A program made the translations under genes and the position numbers. Below are positions 35,387-44,304 of a DNA stretch of 64,000 nucleotides, piece after piece. Below the pieces are notes generated by a model. That model saw only the letters and a program-made list of their open reading frames with translations. It was not told the origin of the DNA and ran no database searches. Origin of the DNA: Pseudophaeobacter sp. EL27 (GTDB lineage: Bacteria; Pseudomonadota; Alphaproteobacteria; Rhodobacterales; Rhodobacteraceae); assembly GCF_900313025.1 (NCBI RefSeq), contig NZ_OMPQ01000011.1:372001-436000 (forward strand). Reading direction: 5' to 3'. Each line of letters starts with the position of its first letter. Within the stretch, counting starts at the first letter, position 1.

Positions 35387-35910
35387 TCGGCAGCTGTTGT
35401 CACAGTTAGATCCGCTGTGCTCAGCAGGCGGGCAGAGATCTGATCCGCCAGGATGCGCATCAAGCGTTCATAGGCATCGCGTTCGCCTGCCAGGGTTTCA
35501 ACAGTGGATCCGGTGGCGGAATAACCGGTGAAATTGGTCTCGCTGCCACTGGCCAGCACCACACCATCCGATTGTCGGACCAGGCTATAGCCCGCAGCGC
35601 CAATGATCGAATAACGGGTGATCGAGTTATCCGCAGTGATGGCCTGACCCTCTTGGCGGGTCGACAGGGTCAAATTCAACTTGTAGGGGCCATCGCTACT
35701 GCGTCCCAGACGCTGTTCCAGATCCCGCACGAGGAAATAGGCATTTCTGTCGCCGGTCGAATTGGGCAGATCCGGGAAGGCGATGACCACCTCGCCATAA
35801 AGTGCATCGCCAGTGCCGCCTGGCGCGTTCACTGGCGTAAAGCCGCAGGCGCTGACCACCATAGAGGTGGCCAGCATAAGGATCAGCAAAGGCTGTTTAA
35901 GCAACGACAT
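35383..35910 (-). CDS. lptE: LPS-assembly lipoprotein LptE
   Basis: LptE plugs the LptD barrel that inserts lipopolysaccharide in the outer membrane. The 175-residue protein has a lipoprotein signal ([17 protein letters not shown], lipobox VSAC with the lipid-bearing cysteine about residue 22). The mature part is about 150 residues and includes the conserved YxL(V/N) strand features. ATG 35910 lies 14 bp inside the end of leuS, so translation is coupled, and the 3' end overlaps holA. The position between leuS and holA is the usual LptE location. Confidence 0.9.
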   Translation of the reverse strand: MSLLKQPLLILMLATSMVVSACGFTPVNAPGGTGDALYGEVVIAFPDLPNSTGDRNAYFLVRDLEQRLGRSSDGPYKLNLTLSTRQEGQAITADNSITRYSIIGAAGYSLVRQSDGVVLASGSETNFTGYSATGSTVETLAGERDAYERLMRILADQISARLLSTADLTVTTAAE

Positions 35911-38464
35911 TGACGATACGACCCGGCACCACGATGACCTTTTTCGGGGCGCTGCCATTCAGCGCCTTTTGCACAGCTTCGTGGCTCAGCGCGATTTTTT
36001 CAACCTCTGCTTTGTCGAGATCGGCAGCCACGGTGATTTCGCCGCGACGTTTGCCATTGATCTGAATCGGCAGGGTGACGCTGTCCTCGACCAGCATCGC
36101 TTCATCGGCCACGGGCCAGGGCGCGGTGGTGATCAGGCCGGTGCCGCCCTGATGGGCCCAGATGTCTTCGGCAAGATGCGGCACCATCGGCGACATCAGC
36201 TGTGCCAGGGTCATGATCGCCTGCTTTTGCGCTGCCTGTCCGGCCTTGGATTTCGCCAGGGTGTTGGTGAAGCCATAAAGCCGCGCGATGGAGGCGTTAA
36301 AGCCAAAGCTTTCAACGCCGAGGGTCACATCGCGGATACATTTATGCATCTCGCGCAGCAGATCCTCGTCGCCCTGACCGGTGGCGCCGGGCTCCATCTC
36401 ACCGATCTTGTCACACAAGTTCCAGACCCGGTTGAGGTGCTTATAGGCGGCCTCAGCCCCGGAGGCGGTCCATTCCACGTCCCGTTCGGGGGGCGAATCA
36501 GACAGCACAAACCAGCGCGCCGTATCCGCGCCATAGGAGGAGATGATCGAGAGCGGGTTGACCACATTGTTTTTGGACTTCGACATCTTGGCCGAAGGAA
36601 TCACCGCGACCTCGGCACCACCTTCCTTGAGGAAGGCCTTACCGTCGCGCAGCTCGATCTCTTCTGGGTAGTGATAGACCGGACGACCGTTGTCATCTTC
36701 GCTTTTGTAGATCGCATGGGTCACCATGCCCTGGGTGAACAGCGCGTCAAAGGGTTCTTCGCAGCCATCCGGCAGATGGCCGCAGATCTTCATCGCCCGT
36801 GAAAAGAAGCGGGCATAGAGCAGGTGCAGAATCGCATGTTCCACGCCGCCAATATACTGGTCCACATTCATCCAGTATTCGGCCTCGGGCAGAATCGTCG
36901 GTGTTTTGGCCTGTGGCGCGGTAAAGCGGCTGAAATACCACGACGAATCCACAAAGGTATCCATGGTGTCGGTTTCGCGCAGGGCAGGTTTGCCACAGCT
37001 CGGGCAGGCGCAGTTGCGCCAGCTGGGATGGCGGTCCAGCGGATTACCCGGCACCGAGAAATCAATCGCCTTGCCGTCTTCATCATAGGGCAGGGCGATG
37101 GGCAGGTTCTCTTTCTTTTCCGGCACCACGCCGCAGTCTTCGCAGTGCACAACCGGAATCGGACAACCCCAATACCGCTGGCGGGACAGGCCCCAGTCGC
37201 GCAGACGGAACTTGGTGACGCCCTCGCCCCAACCTGCCTTTTCCGCAAAATCGACGGTGGTGTTGATCGCTTCTTCGCCTGTGGCCTCGGTAAGACCGGC
37301 AAAATGGTCGACCCAGCGGACCTTTTCCGATTTGGCAGGAACCAGGGCCTCATTCGCCACAGGAGCCGCGTCATCCAGCGCATAAAAGGCGTTCAGTACC
37401 GGCAGGTCATACTTGCGGCAGAAATCCAGGTCACGCTGGTCATGCGCCGGGCAGGCAAAAATGGCGCCAGTGCCGTAATCCATCAGGATAAAGTTGGCGA
37501 TCCAGACGGGCAGCTCCCAGTCCGGGTTCAGCGGGTGTTTCACCCGAATGCCAGTGTCATAGCCCAGCTTTTCAGCCGTCTCGATGGCCTCTTCGGTGGT
37601 GCCACCTTTGCGGCATTCCGCAACAAATTCAGCCACTTCAGGAGAGTGGGCTTCGAGTTCTTTGGCAATGGGGTGGTCGGGCGAGATGCCCACAAAAGAG
37701 GCGCCATTCAGCGTGTCGGGGCGGGTGGTATAGACCTCAATCGCCGCGCCGCCATCGGTGCGTTCAAAGCCAAACTGAAGCCCGCGGGATTTGCCGATCC
37801 AGTTTTCCTGCATCAAGCGCACCTTGGCGGGCCAGTCGTGCAGCCCGTCCAGCGCCGACAGCAGCTCTTCGGAATAGTCGGAGATCTTGAAGAACCACTG
37901 CGTCAGCTCACGCCGTTCCACCAGCGCGCCAGAACGCCAGCCGCGGCCGCCTTCGACCTGTTCGTTGGCCAGAACGGTCATGTCAACCGGATCCCAGTTC
38001 ACCACGGCGTTTTTGCGATAGACCAGCCCCTTGTCGAGGAAGTCCAGGAACAGCGCCTGCTGCTGGCCGTAGTAGTCTTCATCGCAGGTGGCAAATTCAC
38101 GCGACCAGTCGAGCGAGAGGCCAAGCGGCTTCATCTGCTCTTTCATTGCGTCGATATTGGCGTAGGTCCAGTCCTTGGGGTGACCACCGCTGGCCATGGC
38201 GGCGTTCTCCGCAGGCATGCCAAAGGCATCCCAGCCCATGGGGTGCAGCACGTTATGGCCGGTGGACATCTTGTAGCGTGCTACCACGTCGCCCATGGTG
38301 TAGTTGCGCACATGGCCCATGTGCAGCTTGCCCGATGGGTAGGGGAACATCTCCAGCACGTAGTACTTCTCTTTGCCAGGCGTGCGCTTGGCTTCAAAAA
38401 TGCCGGCCTCATCCCAGGCCTTTTGCCATTTTTCTTCGATTTTGGTGGCAGCGTAGCGCGACAT
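35897..38464 (-). CDS. leuS: Leucyl-tRNA synthetase
   Basis: LeuS charges tRNA-Leu. The 855 residues contain the class I motifs [15 protein letters not shown] (HIGH equivalent) near residue 40 and AKMSKSKNN (KMSKS) near residue 620. The large CP1 editing domain lies between them, including [12 protein letters not shown] and [13 protein letters not shown]. Four zinc-type cysteines (in CEDCG and CPSCG) are present in the insert. ATG 38464 was chosen; the preceding GTG is possible because AAAGGA is 6 bases ahead of it. It starts the operon with lptE and holA. Confidence 0.97.
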   Translation of the reverse strand: MSRYAATKIEEKWQKAWDEAGIFEAKRTPGKEKYYVLEMFPYPSGKLHMGHVRNYTMGDVVARYKMSTGHNVLHPMGWDAFGMPAENAAMASGGHPKDWTYANIDAMKEQMKPLGLSLDWSREFATCDEDYYGQQQALFLDFLDKGLVYRKNAVVNWDPVDMTVLANEQVEGGRGWRSGALVERRELTQWFFKISDYSEELLSALDGLHDWPAKVRLMQENWIGKSRGLQFGFERTDGGAAIEVYTTRPDTLNGASFVGISPDHPIAKELEAHSPEVAEFVAECRKGGTTEEAIETAEKLGYDTGIRVKHPLNPDWELPVWIANFILMDYGTGAIFACPAHDQRDLDFCRKYDLPVLNAFYALDDAAPVANEALVPAKSEKVRWVDHFAGLTEATGEEAINTTVDFAEKAGWGEGVTKFRLRDWGLSRQRYWGCPIPVVHCEDCGVVPEKKENLPIALPYDEDGKAIDFSVPGNPLDRHPSWRNCACPSCGKPALRETDTMDTFVDSSWYFSRFTAPQAKTPTILPEAEYWMNVDQYIGGVEHAILHLLYARFFSRAMKICGHLPDGCEEPFDALFTQGMVTHAIYKSEDDNGRPVYHYPEEIELRDGKAFLKEGGAEVAVIPSAKMSKSKNNVVNPLSIISSYGADTARWFVLSDSPPERDVEWTASGAEAAYKHLNRVWNLCDKIGEMEPGATGQGDEDLLREMHKCIRDVTLGVESFGFNASIARLYGFTNTLAKSKAGQAAQKQAIMTLAQLMSPMVPHLAEDIWAHQGGTGLITTAPWPVADEAMLVEDSVTLPIQINGKRRGEITVAADLDKAEVEKIALSHEAVQKALNGSAPKKVIVVPGRIVNVVA

Positions 38465-38486
38465 CACGACTGGTCCTTTAAGAATG

Positions 38487-38510
38487 AAAACGCCGGGTGG
38501 TGACCCGGCG
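38487..38510 (-). terminator. Intrinsic terminator between the DUF3576 gene and leuS
   Basis: On the minus strand CGCCGGGT and ACCCGGCG pair around CACC, followed by TTTT. It separates the DUF3576 transcript from leuS. Confidence 0.85.
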
Positions 38511-38560
38511 CATGTAATACTGATGTTTTGTTCTCTGTTCCAGAGCTTCGTGGCTGGGCG

Positions 38561-39049
38561 TCAGAGGTTCTTGTCAGCGATGCGCAACTGGCGGGCACGC
38601 GATAGGATGGCATCCTCAACGGCGCGGGTGGTTGAGGCGCTGACGGGGCGTCCGCCCTTTGTCTGCAGCGAGACATTCAACGAACGCGCATCCAATGCCG
38701 GATCCTTGATATGGACCGTAGCGCGATAGGAACGGCCACTTCCGGGTGGGTTGCCGTAGCCAGTGACGATGACGCCGGTAAAAGGATCAACAGACTGCAC
38801 CGGCAGGAACTCCAGAACATCCAAGGACGCATTCCACAGGTAACGGTTCACCTGTACTTTCTGGTCAGGGGTGCCGCCAAACAGATCCCAGATGGAAGAG
38901 CGGTTGCTGCTTGCGCTGTCGACGTCATTGTTGAACTCCTGGGGCGCTGTCCCGCGAGGGGCCCCATTGTCAGAGCGCCCGCCACAGGCCGCTAAACCAA
39001 AGCACAAAACCCCAACAAGGGTCGTTCTAATTATCTTATGCTGTGTCAT
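38561..39049 (-). CDS. DUF3576 family lipoprotein
   Basis: The 162-residue protein has a lipoprotein signal (LVGVLCFGLAACGG, lipobox LAAC, cysteine near residue 22). A low-complexity linker rich in N/S/G follows, then a conserved domain from NRYLWNASLDVLEFLPVQSV to the C-terminal basic helix. The GVIVTGYGNPPGSGRSYR segment is characteristic of DUF3576. The function is unknown; an outer-membrane-anchored periplasmic location is inferred. AGGAG precedes the ATG. It lies upstream of leuS but is separated by a terminator. Confidence 0.85.
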   Translation of the reverse strand: MTQHKIIRTTLVGVLCFGLAACGGRSDNGAPRGTAPQEFNNDVDSASSNRSSIWDLFGGTPDQKVQVNRYLWNASLDVLEFLPVQSVDPFTGVIVTGYGNPPGSGRSYRATVHIKDPALDARSLNVSLQTKGGRPVSASTTRAVEDAILSRARQLRIADKNL

Positions 39050-39440
39050 CGTCGCTCCTGGCGCCAGTATCTTGCGGAACTCCTATCGTATCGGTGGGTT
39101 GCGGAGCAAGGGCTTTAGCTCTCGCTGGCAGCTTCCTGCGAATCGTGTGGTTGGACAGTTATATATGGGCCACAACCAATTGCGGGAAAAACGGGGGTGG
39201 CAGTTCTGCTTGGACTTTGGCTGCAAAGAAGCGCGCCTGTTAATGAAATGGCGTGATTCAGACCGTGAAGCACCGGGCGGGACTAAAGACTGTGGCAAAG
39301 CTGCACCATCCCCGAGTGCAATGCTGGCTGACGGATGGGGCGCTCTTGCCAAAACGGGGGTGAAAAAGCGAAACCCCTTGTCATACCCACACCGGATTCC
39401 CCGGTTTGGGCATCAGAATTGAAAACCGAGGGAAAAATCG
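39050..39440. other. 391-bp intergenic region between DUF3576 and porin genes
   Basis: This region must contain the divergent promoters of the DUF3576 lipoprotein and the porin. A weak hairpin (GGGGT/ACCCC) lies near 39357-39380 in the probable porin leader. No convincing -35/-10 pair, tRNA or coding frame with a ribosome site is visible. Confidence 0.4.
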
Positions 39441-40481
39441 ATGAAAAAGGTTCTCTTCGCGACTACCGCGCTGATCGCCACTGCCGGCATGGCAGCTGCT
39501 GACGTCCGTCTGTCCGGTTACGGCCGTTTTGGTCTGGACTATAACTCCGCTAACGAGCGTACTGCTGGTGTTTCCGAAACCAACATCACCAGCCGTCTGC
39601 GTCTGCAGGTCGACATGTCCACCGAAACCGATGGCGGCATCGGCTTCAACGCACGCGTTCGTATGCAGTCCGAAAGCCGTGACGGCAATCCTGCTGGTTC
39701 CGCTGGTACCGCAGGTGATTCCGACGGCCCAGCCCTGAACGGCGCAGATGAGCTGGCTGACGACAACGGCTTCAACGGTGCACGTTTTGGCGTGACCTAT
39801 GGCGGCCTGGCTGTCAACGTTGGCAACATCATCGGTGCTGTTGAAAACGCACCTGGCCTGTTCACCACCGGAACACGTTCTGCTGGCACAGGCATCGACG
39901 GCATGGGTTTCCACTCAGTTGTGATCAAATCCCGCACCGGTACTGCCTTTAACTGGGATGCGTATTCCTCCGACGGCATGGGCGCAAACGGTATCGAAGC
40001 TCTGTACTCCATGGGCGGCTTCACTGGTCACATCTCCTACAGCCAGCAGAACGGCGGTACCGTTCTGGGTAAAGCTGGTGGCGAAGACCGCACCGGTATC
40101 ATGCTGACATACTCCTTCTCCGACTACTATGTGACAGCTGCTGCTCAGTCCTCTTCGGTTGCAGCAAACGACGTCACATTCGTCGCAGCTGGCGGTGACT
40201 TCGGCGCATTTGGCGCACGTCTGGCCTATGGTTCGACTGACGCGGCTGACTCGGTTACTCTCGAAGGTAACATGGACATCGGCGCGGCTTCCAACATCCT
40301 GGTTTGGGTTAACTCCACCGACGTTTCCGGTGTTGTTACCGCAGCTGACACAGCTGACGGCACCTCCTTCGGCATCAACTACCAGTACGACCTGGGTGGC
40401 GGCGCTACCTTCGTTGCTGGTTATGTTGACGAAGCAGACGATGACAACCAGTTCCAGGCTGGTGTATACTTCAGCTTCTAA
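39441..40481 (+). CDS. Outer-membrane porin (Rhodobacter-type)
   Basis: This is a 346-residue general porin that should form trimeric 16-strand barrels for small solutes. The signal peptide MKKVLFATTALIATAGMAAA is cleaved before DVRLSGYGRFG, the typical first strand. Strand-turn patterns with GG and ND-rich turns run to the C-terminal AGVYFSF, which ends in aromatic Phe as required for barrel assembly. Codon use is strongly biased toward a few codons (GCT, GTT, GGT), suggesting high expression. A terminator follows. Confidence 0.92.
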   Translation: MKKVLFATTALIATAGMAAADVRLSGYGRFGLDYNSANERTAGVSETNITSRLRLQVDMSTETDGGIGFNARVRMQSESRDGNPAGSAGTAGDSDGPALNGADELADDNGFNGARFGVTYGGLAVNVGNIIGAVENAPGLFTTGTRSAGTGIDGMGFHSVVIKSRTGTAFNWDAYSSDGMGANGIEALYSMGGFTGHISYSQQNGGTVLGKAGGEDRTGIMLTYSFSDYYVTAAAQSSSVAANDVTFVAAGGDFGAFGARLAYGSTDAADSVTLEGNMDIGAASNILVWVNSTDVSGVVTAADTADGTSFGINYQYDLGGGATFVAGYVDEADDDNQFQAGVYFSF

Positions 40482-40507
40482 GCTGAACTACGCTTAGCGT
40501 GAATTGG

Positions 40508-40537
40508 GGGCGGGCTCTTAACAGAGCTCGCCCTTTT
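40508..40537 (+). terminator. Intrinsic terminator of the porin gene
   Basis: GGGCGGGCTCT pairs with AGAGCTCGCCC (one G-U) around TAAC, followed by TTTT. Confidence 0.92.
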
Positions 40538-40601
40538 CGTTTGGCTCTTAACATTTGCTGCCAAACAGTGTTGTTTTGGCGTCAAAACCGGAGGACGCTA
40601 A

Positions 40602-41264
40602 ATGTCGCTGCAAGAAATCAAAACTCGTATCACAGCGGCAGAGGCTGCTGCTGGCCGTCCCGAAGGATCGGTGACCCTGATCGCGGTGTCCAAAGTTCAG
40701 CCAAACGCGCGGGTGGCGACGGTTCTGGGCGAAGGACAGCGCTGTTTTGGTGAAAACCGCGTGCAGGAGGCCATGGGGAAATGGCCCGATTTTGCCGAGG
40801 CTTACACGGGGCTGGATCTGCATCTGATTGGCCCTTTGCAAACCAACAAGGCGCGTCAGGCGATGGAGCTGTTCAGCTCTATCCACACATTGGACCGTCC
40901 CAAGTTGGCCAAAGCCCTGGTGCGACTGGCGCAGGAGCTGGGCAAGTGTCCGGATCTTTTTATTCAGGTCAATACCGGGGCCGAGCCGCAAAAGGCCGGT
41001 ATTCTGCCTGCCGAGGCCGACGGGTTTGTTGCTGAGTGCCGCGCCTTGGATCTGCCAATCAAGGGGCTGATGTGTATCCCGCCGGTTTCAGAGGTGGCCA
41101 CCGATCATTTTACACAACTGTCAGAGATGGCCGCACGCAATGGGTTGCAGGGTCTCTCCATGGGGATGAGTGGTGACTTTGAAACTGCAATCGCCCATGG
41201 TGCTACCCATGTCCGGGTTGGTTCCGCCATTTTTGGGGCCAGGGCCTATAGGCAAGTGAGCTAG
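40602..41264 (+). CDS. YggS family pyridoxal-phosphate-binding protein
   Basis: PLPBP proteins maintain vitamin B6 and amino-acid balance and have no known catalytic reaction. The 220 residues form a single alanine-racemase-like barrel. The PLP lysine is in IAVSKVQPN near residue 30 (the usual AVSKxxP). GENRVQEAMGKWP and HLIGPLQTNKA follow, and the C-terminal phosphate loop reads LSMGMSGDFETAI. The length is normal. AGGACG precedes the ATG. It lies between the porin terminator and a small exported-protein gene. Confidence 0.95.
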   Translation: MSLQEIKTRITAAEAAAGRPEGSVTLIAVSKVQPNARVATVLGEGQRCFGENRVQEAMGKWPDFAEAYTGLDLHLIGPLQTNKARQAMELFSSIHTLDRPKLAKALVRLAQELGKCPDLFIQVNTGAEPQKAGILPAEADGFVAECRALDLPIKGLMCIPPVSEVATDHFTQLSEMAARNGLQGLSMGMSGDFETAIAHGATHVRVGSAIFGARAYRQVS

Positions 41265-41291
41265 ACCTTAACAATTGCGAGATGCGTAACG

Positions 41292-41687
41292 ATGAAGAAA
41301 GCCATTCTGATACTGACTCTCCTGATGGGCGCAACGGGCGTTCAGGCCGGGGAGCTTTCGTTGAAATTTTCCTCTTGGGGCAATATTCCAAGCTGCACCA
41401 CCGGAAGCCCGAACAAGGTGGGAAACCCTGCTTTTGTGCTCAGGGGCCTGCCTGAGGGGACCACTTCGGTGCAATTCCGCCTCAAGGATCTGGATGTGCC
41501 CAGTTACAACCATGGCGGCAGCAAGCGGATCGCAATGTCTGGCGATGGGACCGTTCCTGAAGGCAGCTTCACTTACAAGAGCCCCTGCCCTCCGAGTGGG
41601 GTGCATACCTATGAATGGACCGTGACAGCGCGCAAGGGCGGCAAGGTTCTGGCGCGGGCCACGGCGCAGCGCCGCTATCCTGAATAA
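41292..41687 (+). CDS. Exported YbhB/PEBP-like protein
   Basis: The 131-residue protein has a signal peptide (ILILTLLMGATGVQA/GEL) and a short domain resembling phosphatidylethanolamine-binding proteins. The LDVPSYNHGG stretch parallels the DPDAP loop, and SPCPPSGVHTYEWTV parallels the GPCPPxGxHxY motif. It is shorter than usual (about 150-180), so assignment to the family is probable rather than certain. Its stop codon abuts the stop of the convergent L,D-transpeptidase gene with no base between. No terminator can fit between the two. Confidence 0.7.
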   Translation: MKKAILILTLLMGATGVQAGELSLKFSSWGNIPSCTTGSPNKVGNPAFVLRGLPEGTTSVQFRLKDLDVPSYNHGGSKRIAMSGDGTVPEGSFTYKSPCPPSGVHTYEWTVTARKGGKVLARATAQRRYPE

Positions 41688-42206
41688 CTATACCAGATTG
41701 GGGACAATCACCCGGCTGCCCGGCACCACGCGGGCGGTCAGCCAATGCAGATCGCTGCGGTCAAAGGCGATGCAGCCTTCGGTCGGGTATCCCGGGCGGC
41801 GCCATTGATGGATAAAGATGGCAGAACCCTTGCCGGGGGTAGCATTGGGCCAGTTCCAATCCAGTATCAGCACCAGATCATAAAGCGGGTCGGCACGGCG
41901 CAGGTGCTCGTGGCTATAGCCATAGGGCGCTGTAACCCGGCTGTTGTAATGGGTATCGCGTCCATCGTCAGACCATAGGTCACGCGGGCCTATTTGCTGT
42001 GCCCAGGCATTGGGGCGCGCCATGCGGTCCGGACGGTAAAGCATTCCGACAATGTGATGCACCCCGGTGGGGGTGGCCCCGTCGCCTTCGCGCTTATCAG
42101 TGGAGATCCCACCCTTGCCGATGCTGCAGGGCAGTAAGCGGCCGGCAAAGCGCAGACCCTGCCGGGTCAGTACCAGATCAGCGGCAGAAAAGGGCAGGTT
42201 GCTCAC
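41688..42206 (-). CDS. L,D-transpeptidase family protein (YkuD-like)
   Basis: The 172-residue protein has the YkuD active-site pattern with H133 in IFIHQWRR and C145 in PTEGCIAFD (HxxxxxxxxxxxGC). Related enzymes make 3-3 peptidoglycan cross-links or attach proteins to the wall. No clear signal peptide is present, so it may be a cytosolic-side relative or may need another route for export. The start overlaps the ribA stop by 4 bp, so the two are co-translated despite unrelated roles. It converges with the PEBP-like gene without a gap. Confidence 0.85.
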   Translation of the reverse strand: MSNLPFSAADLVLTRQGLRFAGRLLPCSIGKGGISTDKREGDGATPTGVHHIVGMLYRPDRMARPNAWAQQIGPRDLWSDDGRDTHYNSRVTAPYGYSHEHLRRADPLYDLVLILDWNWPNATPGKGSAIFIHQWRRPGYPTEGCIAFDRSDLHWLTARVVPGSRVIVPNLV

Positions 42207-43294
42207 AACATATGCCCGGATTTGGCCGCCTTGGTGGCCAGGTACTGCGCGTTGAAAGCGTTTTCTCCAACCTTCAACTCGACACGTTCCGCAACCTTGA
42301 TCCCGGTTTTCTCCATCATCGCAATCTTGTTGGGGTTATTGGTCAGCAACCGCACCTGCGAGAACCCCAGCGCTTTCAGGATGGCAGAGCCAAGCCGGAA
42401 ATCCCGTTCATCATCCTCAAAACCGAGGCGGTGATTGGCCTCAACTGTGTCAAACCCCTGATCCTGAAGGGAATAGGCGCGCATCTTATTGGCGAGACCA
42501 ATACCGCGACCCTCTTGATTGAGGTAGAGCAAGACACCACTGCCCTGCGTCCCCATCTGCGCGAGAGCAGCATTGAGCTGCGGGCCGCAGTCACATTTGA
42601 GCGAACCCAGCACATCGCCGGTGAAGCAGGCCGAATGCAGTCGCGCCAGCACCGGCTTGCTGCGATCAGGACGGCCAATCTCGATAGCATAGTGTTCTTC
42701 GGCGCCATCTTCGGGGCGGAAGATATGAAGCCGCCCGGCTTCGGCAGCCTGTATCGGCAGACGGGCAGCGGCAACCGCATGTAGCGGCGAGCTTTGGCTC
42801 ATCAGCGGTTCTGCTGCGGCCTGTGGCAGCAAAGTCAGCCCGTGATCGGTGGCAAATTGCGCGCCTGTGCCTTTCAGTGGCACCAAAAGGGCCGCAGGTA
42901 GCAGTCGGGCGGATTTGACCAGAGCAATGGCAAGACGGTGCAGCGCGGCGCTGCCTTCGCGGGCACTGATCAGCGGGCCCTTCATGGGGGCATTCAGATC
43001 ATCCGCAGGATCAGCAATCGCTTGAATCCAGTCCAGGGTTGCCACCTCTGGCAGACGGATGCGGGCGGTATCCCCATCATAGGCGCGGGCCTTGAGTGTT
43101 TCGGCCCGCCGCGCGGTCAGGGCCAGAGTGACCTCCCCCAGCGCCTGCATGTCCTTCAGCCGTTCCTGGGACAGGCTTTCAGCCGCGATGGCGAGGGCAG
43201 CCTGACCCTCCTCAATGAGGACAACGGGCAGCCCCATGCGCAGATCCACGCGCGCGCGGGCCAGCAGTTCGATCATGGAGGGCATCAGGCTCAT
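42203..43294 (-). CDS. ribA: GTP cyclohydrolase II (RibA) with N-terminal extension
   Basis: RibA opens GTP to start riboflavin synthesis. The C-terminal 200 residues carry the zinc site CFTGDVLGSLKCDCG, the nucleotide-binding LNQEGRGIGLANKMRAY, and the catalytic R and D residues around it. About 150 residues precede this domain; they may be a degenerate DHBP-synthase-like part, but the metal-binding DD(E)NRExE motif is absent. ATG 43294 is chosen; an ATG three codons later and longer upstream frames are possible. No FMN riboswitch precedes it, unlike ribH at 961-1401. Confidence 0.9.
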   Translation of the reverse strand: MSLMPSMIELLARARVDLRMGLPVVLIEEGQAALAIAAESLSQERLKDMQALGEVTLALTARRAETLKARAYDGDTARIRLPEVATLDWIQAIADPADDLNAPMKGPLISAREGSAALHRLAIALVKSARLLPAALLVPLKGTGAQFATDHGLTLLPQAAAEPLMSQSSPLHAVAAARLPIQAAEAGRLHIFRPEDGAEEHYAIEIGRPDRSKPVLARLHSACFTGDVLGSLKCDCGPQLNAALAQMGTQGSGVLLYLNQEGRGIGLANKMRAYSLQDQGFDTVEANHRLGFEDDERDFRLGSAILKALGFSQVRLLTNNPNKIAMMEKTGIKVAERVELKVGENAFNAQYLATKAAKSGHML

Positions 43295-43451
43295 GCAGCA
43301 GATCCAGCGGTTGGTACACAATAACGGGCCTTTCCTAGGCCCAATTTCGACAGAAGTGAAACAAATCCTTTGCTGTGGACACGACGGCGTGAGTGTTTTG
43401 CAGCATATCTTGTCCTTTGCATGATGGAAGCGCATCTGTCAGTCATGGAAA

Positions 43452-43478
43452 CAGGAGAGTAGAGGCAGGAGAGTAGAG
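43452..43478 (+). repeat. Tandem 14-bp duplication over the ribosome site
   Basis: CAGGAGAGTAGAG occurs at 43452-43464 and 43466-43478. Each copy contains AGGAG; the second is about 10 bases before the response-regulator ATG. The copies are identical, so the duplication is probably recent. Confidence 0.85.
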
Positions 43479-43480
43479 AC

Positions 43481-44167
43481 ATGGCGCAATTGAAAAAAAT
43501 TCTACTGGTGGACGACGACGAGGACCTGCGCGAGGCCCTGAGCGAACAGCTGATCATGACCGAAGACTTTGATGTCTTTGAGGCCGAGAATGGCCAGGGC
43601 GCCATGGAGCGTGTCAAAGAAGCGCTGTATGATCTGGTGATCCTGGACGTTGGTCTGCCCGATACCGATGGACGTGAGCTGTGCCGCCTGATGCGCAAAC
43701 AGGGCGTCAAGGCGCCGATTCTGATGCTGACAGGCCATGACAGCGATTCCGATACCATCCTGGGCCTGGATGCCGGCGCCAACGACTATGTCTCGAAACC
43801 CTTTAAATTTCCGGTGCTTCTGGCGCGGATCCGCGCCCAGCTGCGCCAGCATGAGCAATCCGAAGACGCGGTCTTTGTCCTTGGGCCCTATACGTTCAAA
43901 CCTGCGATGAAGATGCTGATGACCGAGGATGACCGCAAGATCCGCCTCACCGAGAAAGAGACCAATATCCTGAAGTTCCTCTATCGCTCCACCGATGGTG
44001 TGGTGGCGCGCGATGTGCTGCTGCATGAGGTCTGGGGCTATAACGCCGGGGTCACAACCCACACTCTGGAAACCCATATCTACCGTCTGCGCCAGAAGAT
44101 CGAGCCCGATCCCTCAAATGCGCGTATCCTGGTGACGGAGTCCGGCGGATATCGTCTGATCAGCTAA
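43481..44167 (+). CDS. OmpR/PhoB family response regulator
   Basis: The 228-residue regulator has a receiver domain (about 5-120) with the acidic pocket D11-D13, phosphoacceptor D56 in VILDVGLP, the switch T in MLTGHD and the K in YVSKPF. A winged-helix effector domain follows (about 130-225) with LTEKETNILKFL, the recognition helix in THTLETHIYRLRQKI and the C-terminal ESGGYRLI. No histidine kinase is adjacent, so the partner lies elsewhere. The ribosome site is duplicated in tandem just upstream. Confidence 0.92.
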   Translation: MAQLKKILLVDDDEDLREALSEQLIMTEDFDVFEAENGQGAMERVKEALYDLVILDVGLPDTDGRELCRLMRKQGVKAPILMLTGHDSDSDTILGLDAGANDYVSKPFKFPVLLARIRAQLRQHEQSEDAVFVLGPYTFKPAMKMLMTEDDRKIRLTEKETNILKFLYRSTDGVVARDVLLHEVWGYNAGVTTHTLETHIYRLRQKIEPDPSNARILVTESGGYRLIS

Positions 44168-44272
44168 GGTGTTTTTATTGACATAGGTCAAAGACACATT
44201 CTTAGCGCATCTTTAACCATGTTCGTATCCCGCGCATGTCCGGGTCATGACATGCACCTCCCTGTTGGACTA

Positions 44273-44300
44273 GGCCGGGCATCGCGCCCGGCCCTTTTTT
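44273..44300 (+). terminator. Intrinsic terminator of the response-regulator gene
   Basis: GGCCGGGC (44273-44280) pairs with GCCCGGCC (44286-44293) over ATCGC, followed by CTTTTTT. Confidence 0.92.
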
Positions 44301-44304
44301 CGCC

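Noticed and set aside
42203-43294. Bifunctional RibBA
   Set aside because: The N-terminal region lacks the acidic metal-binding motif of DHBP synthase, so only the cyclohydrolase II part is supported.
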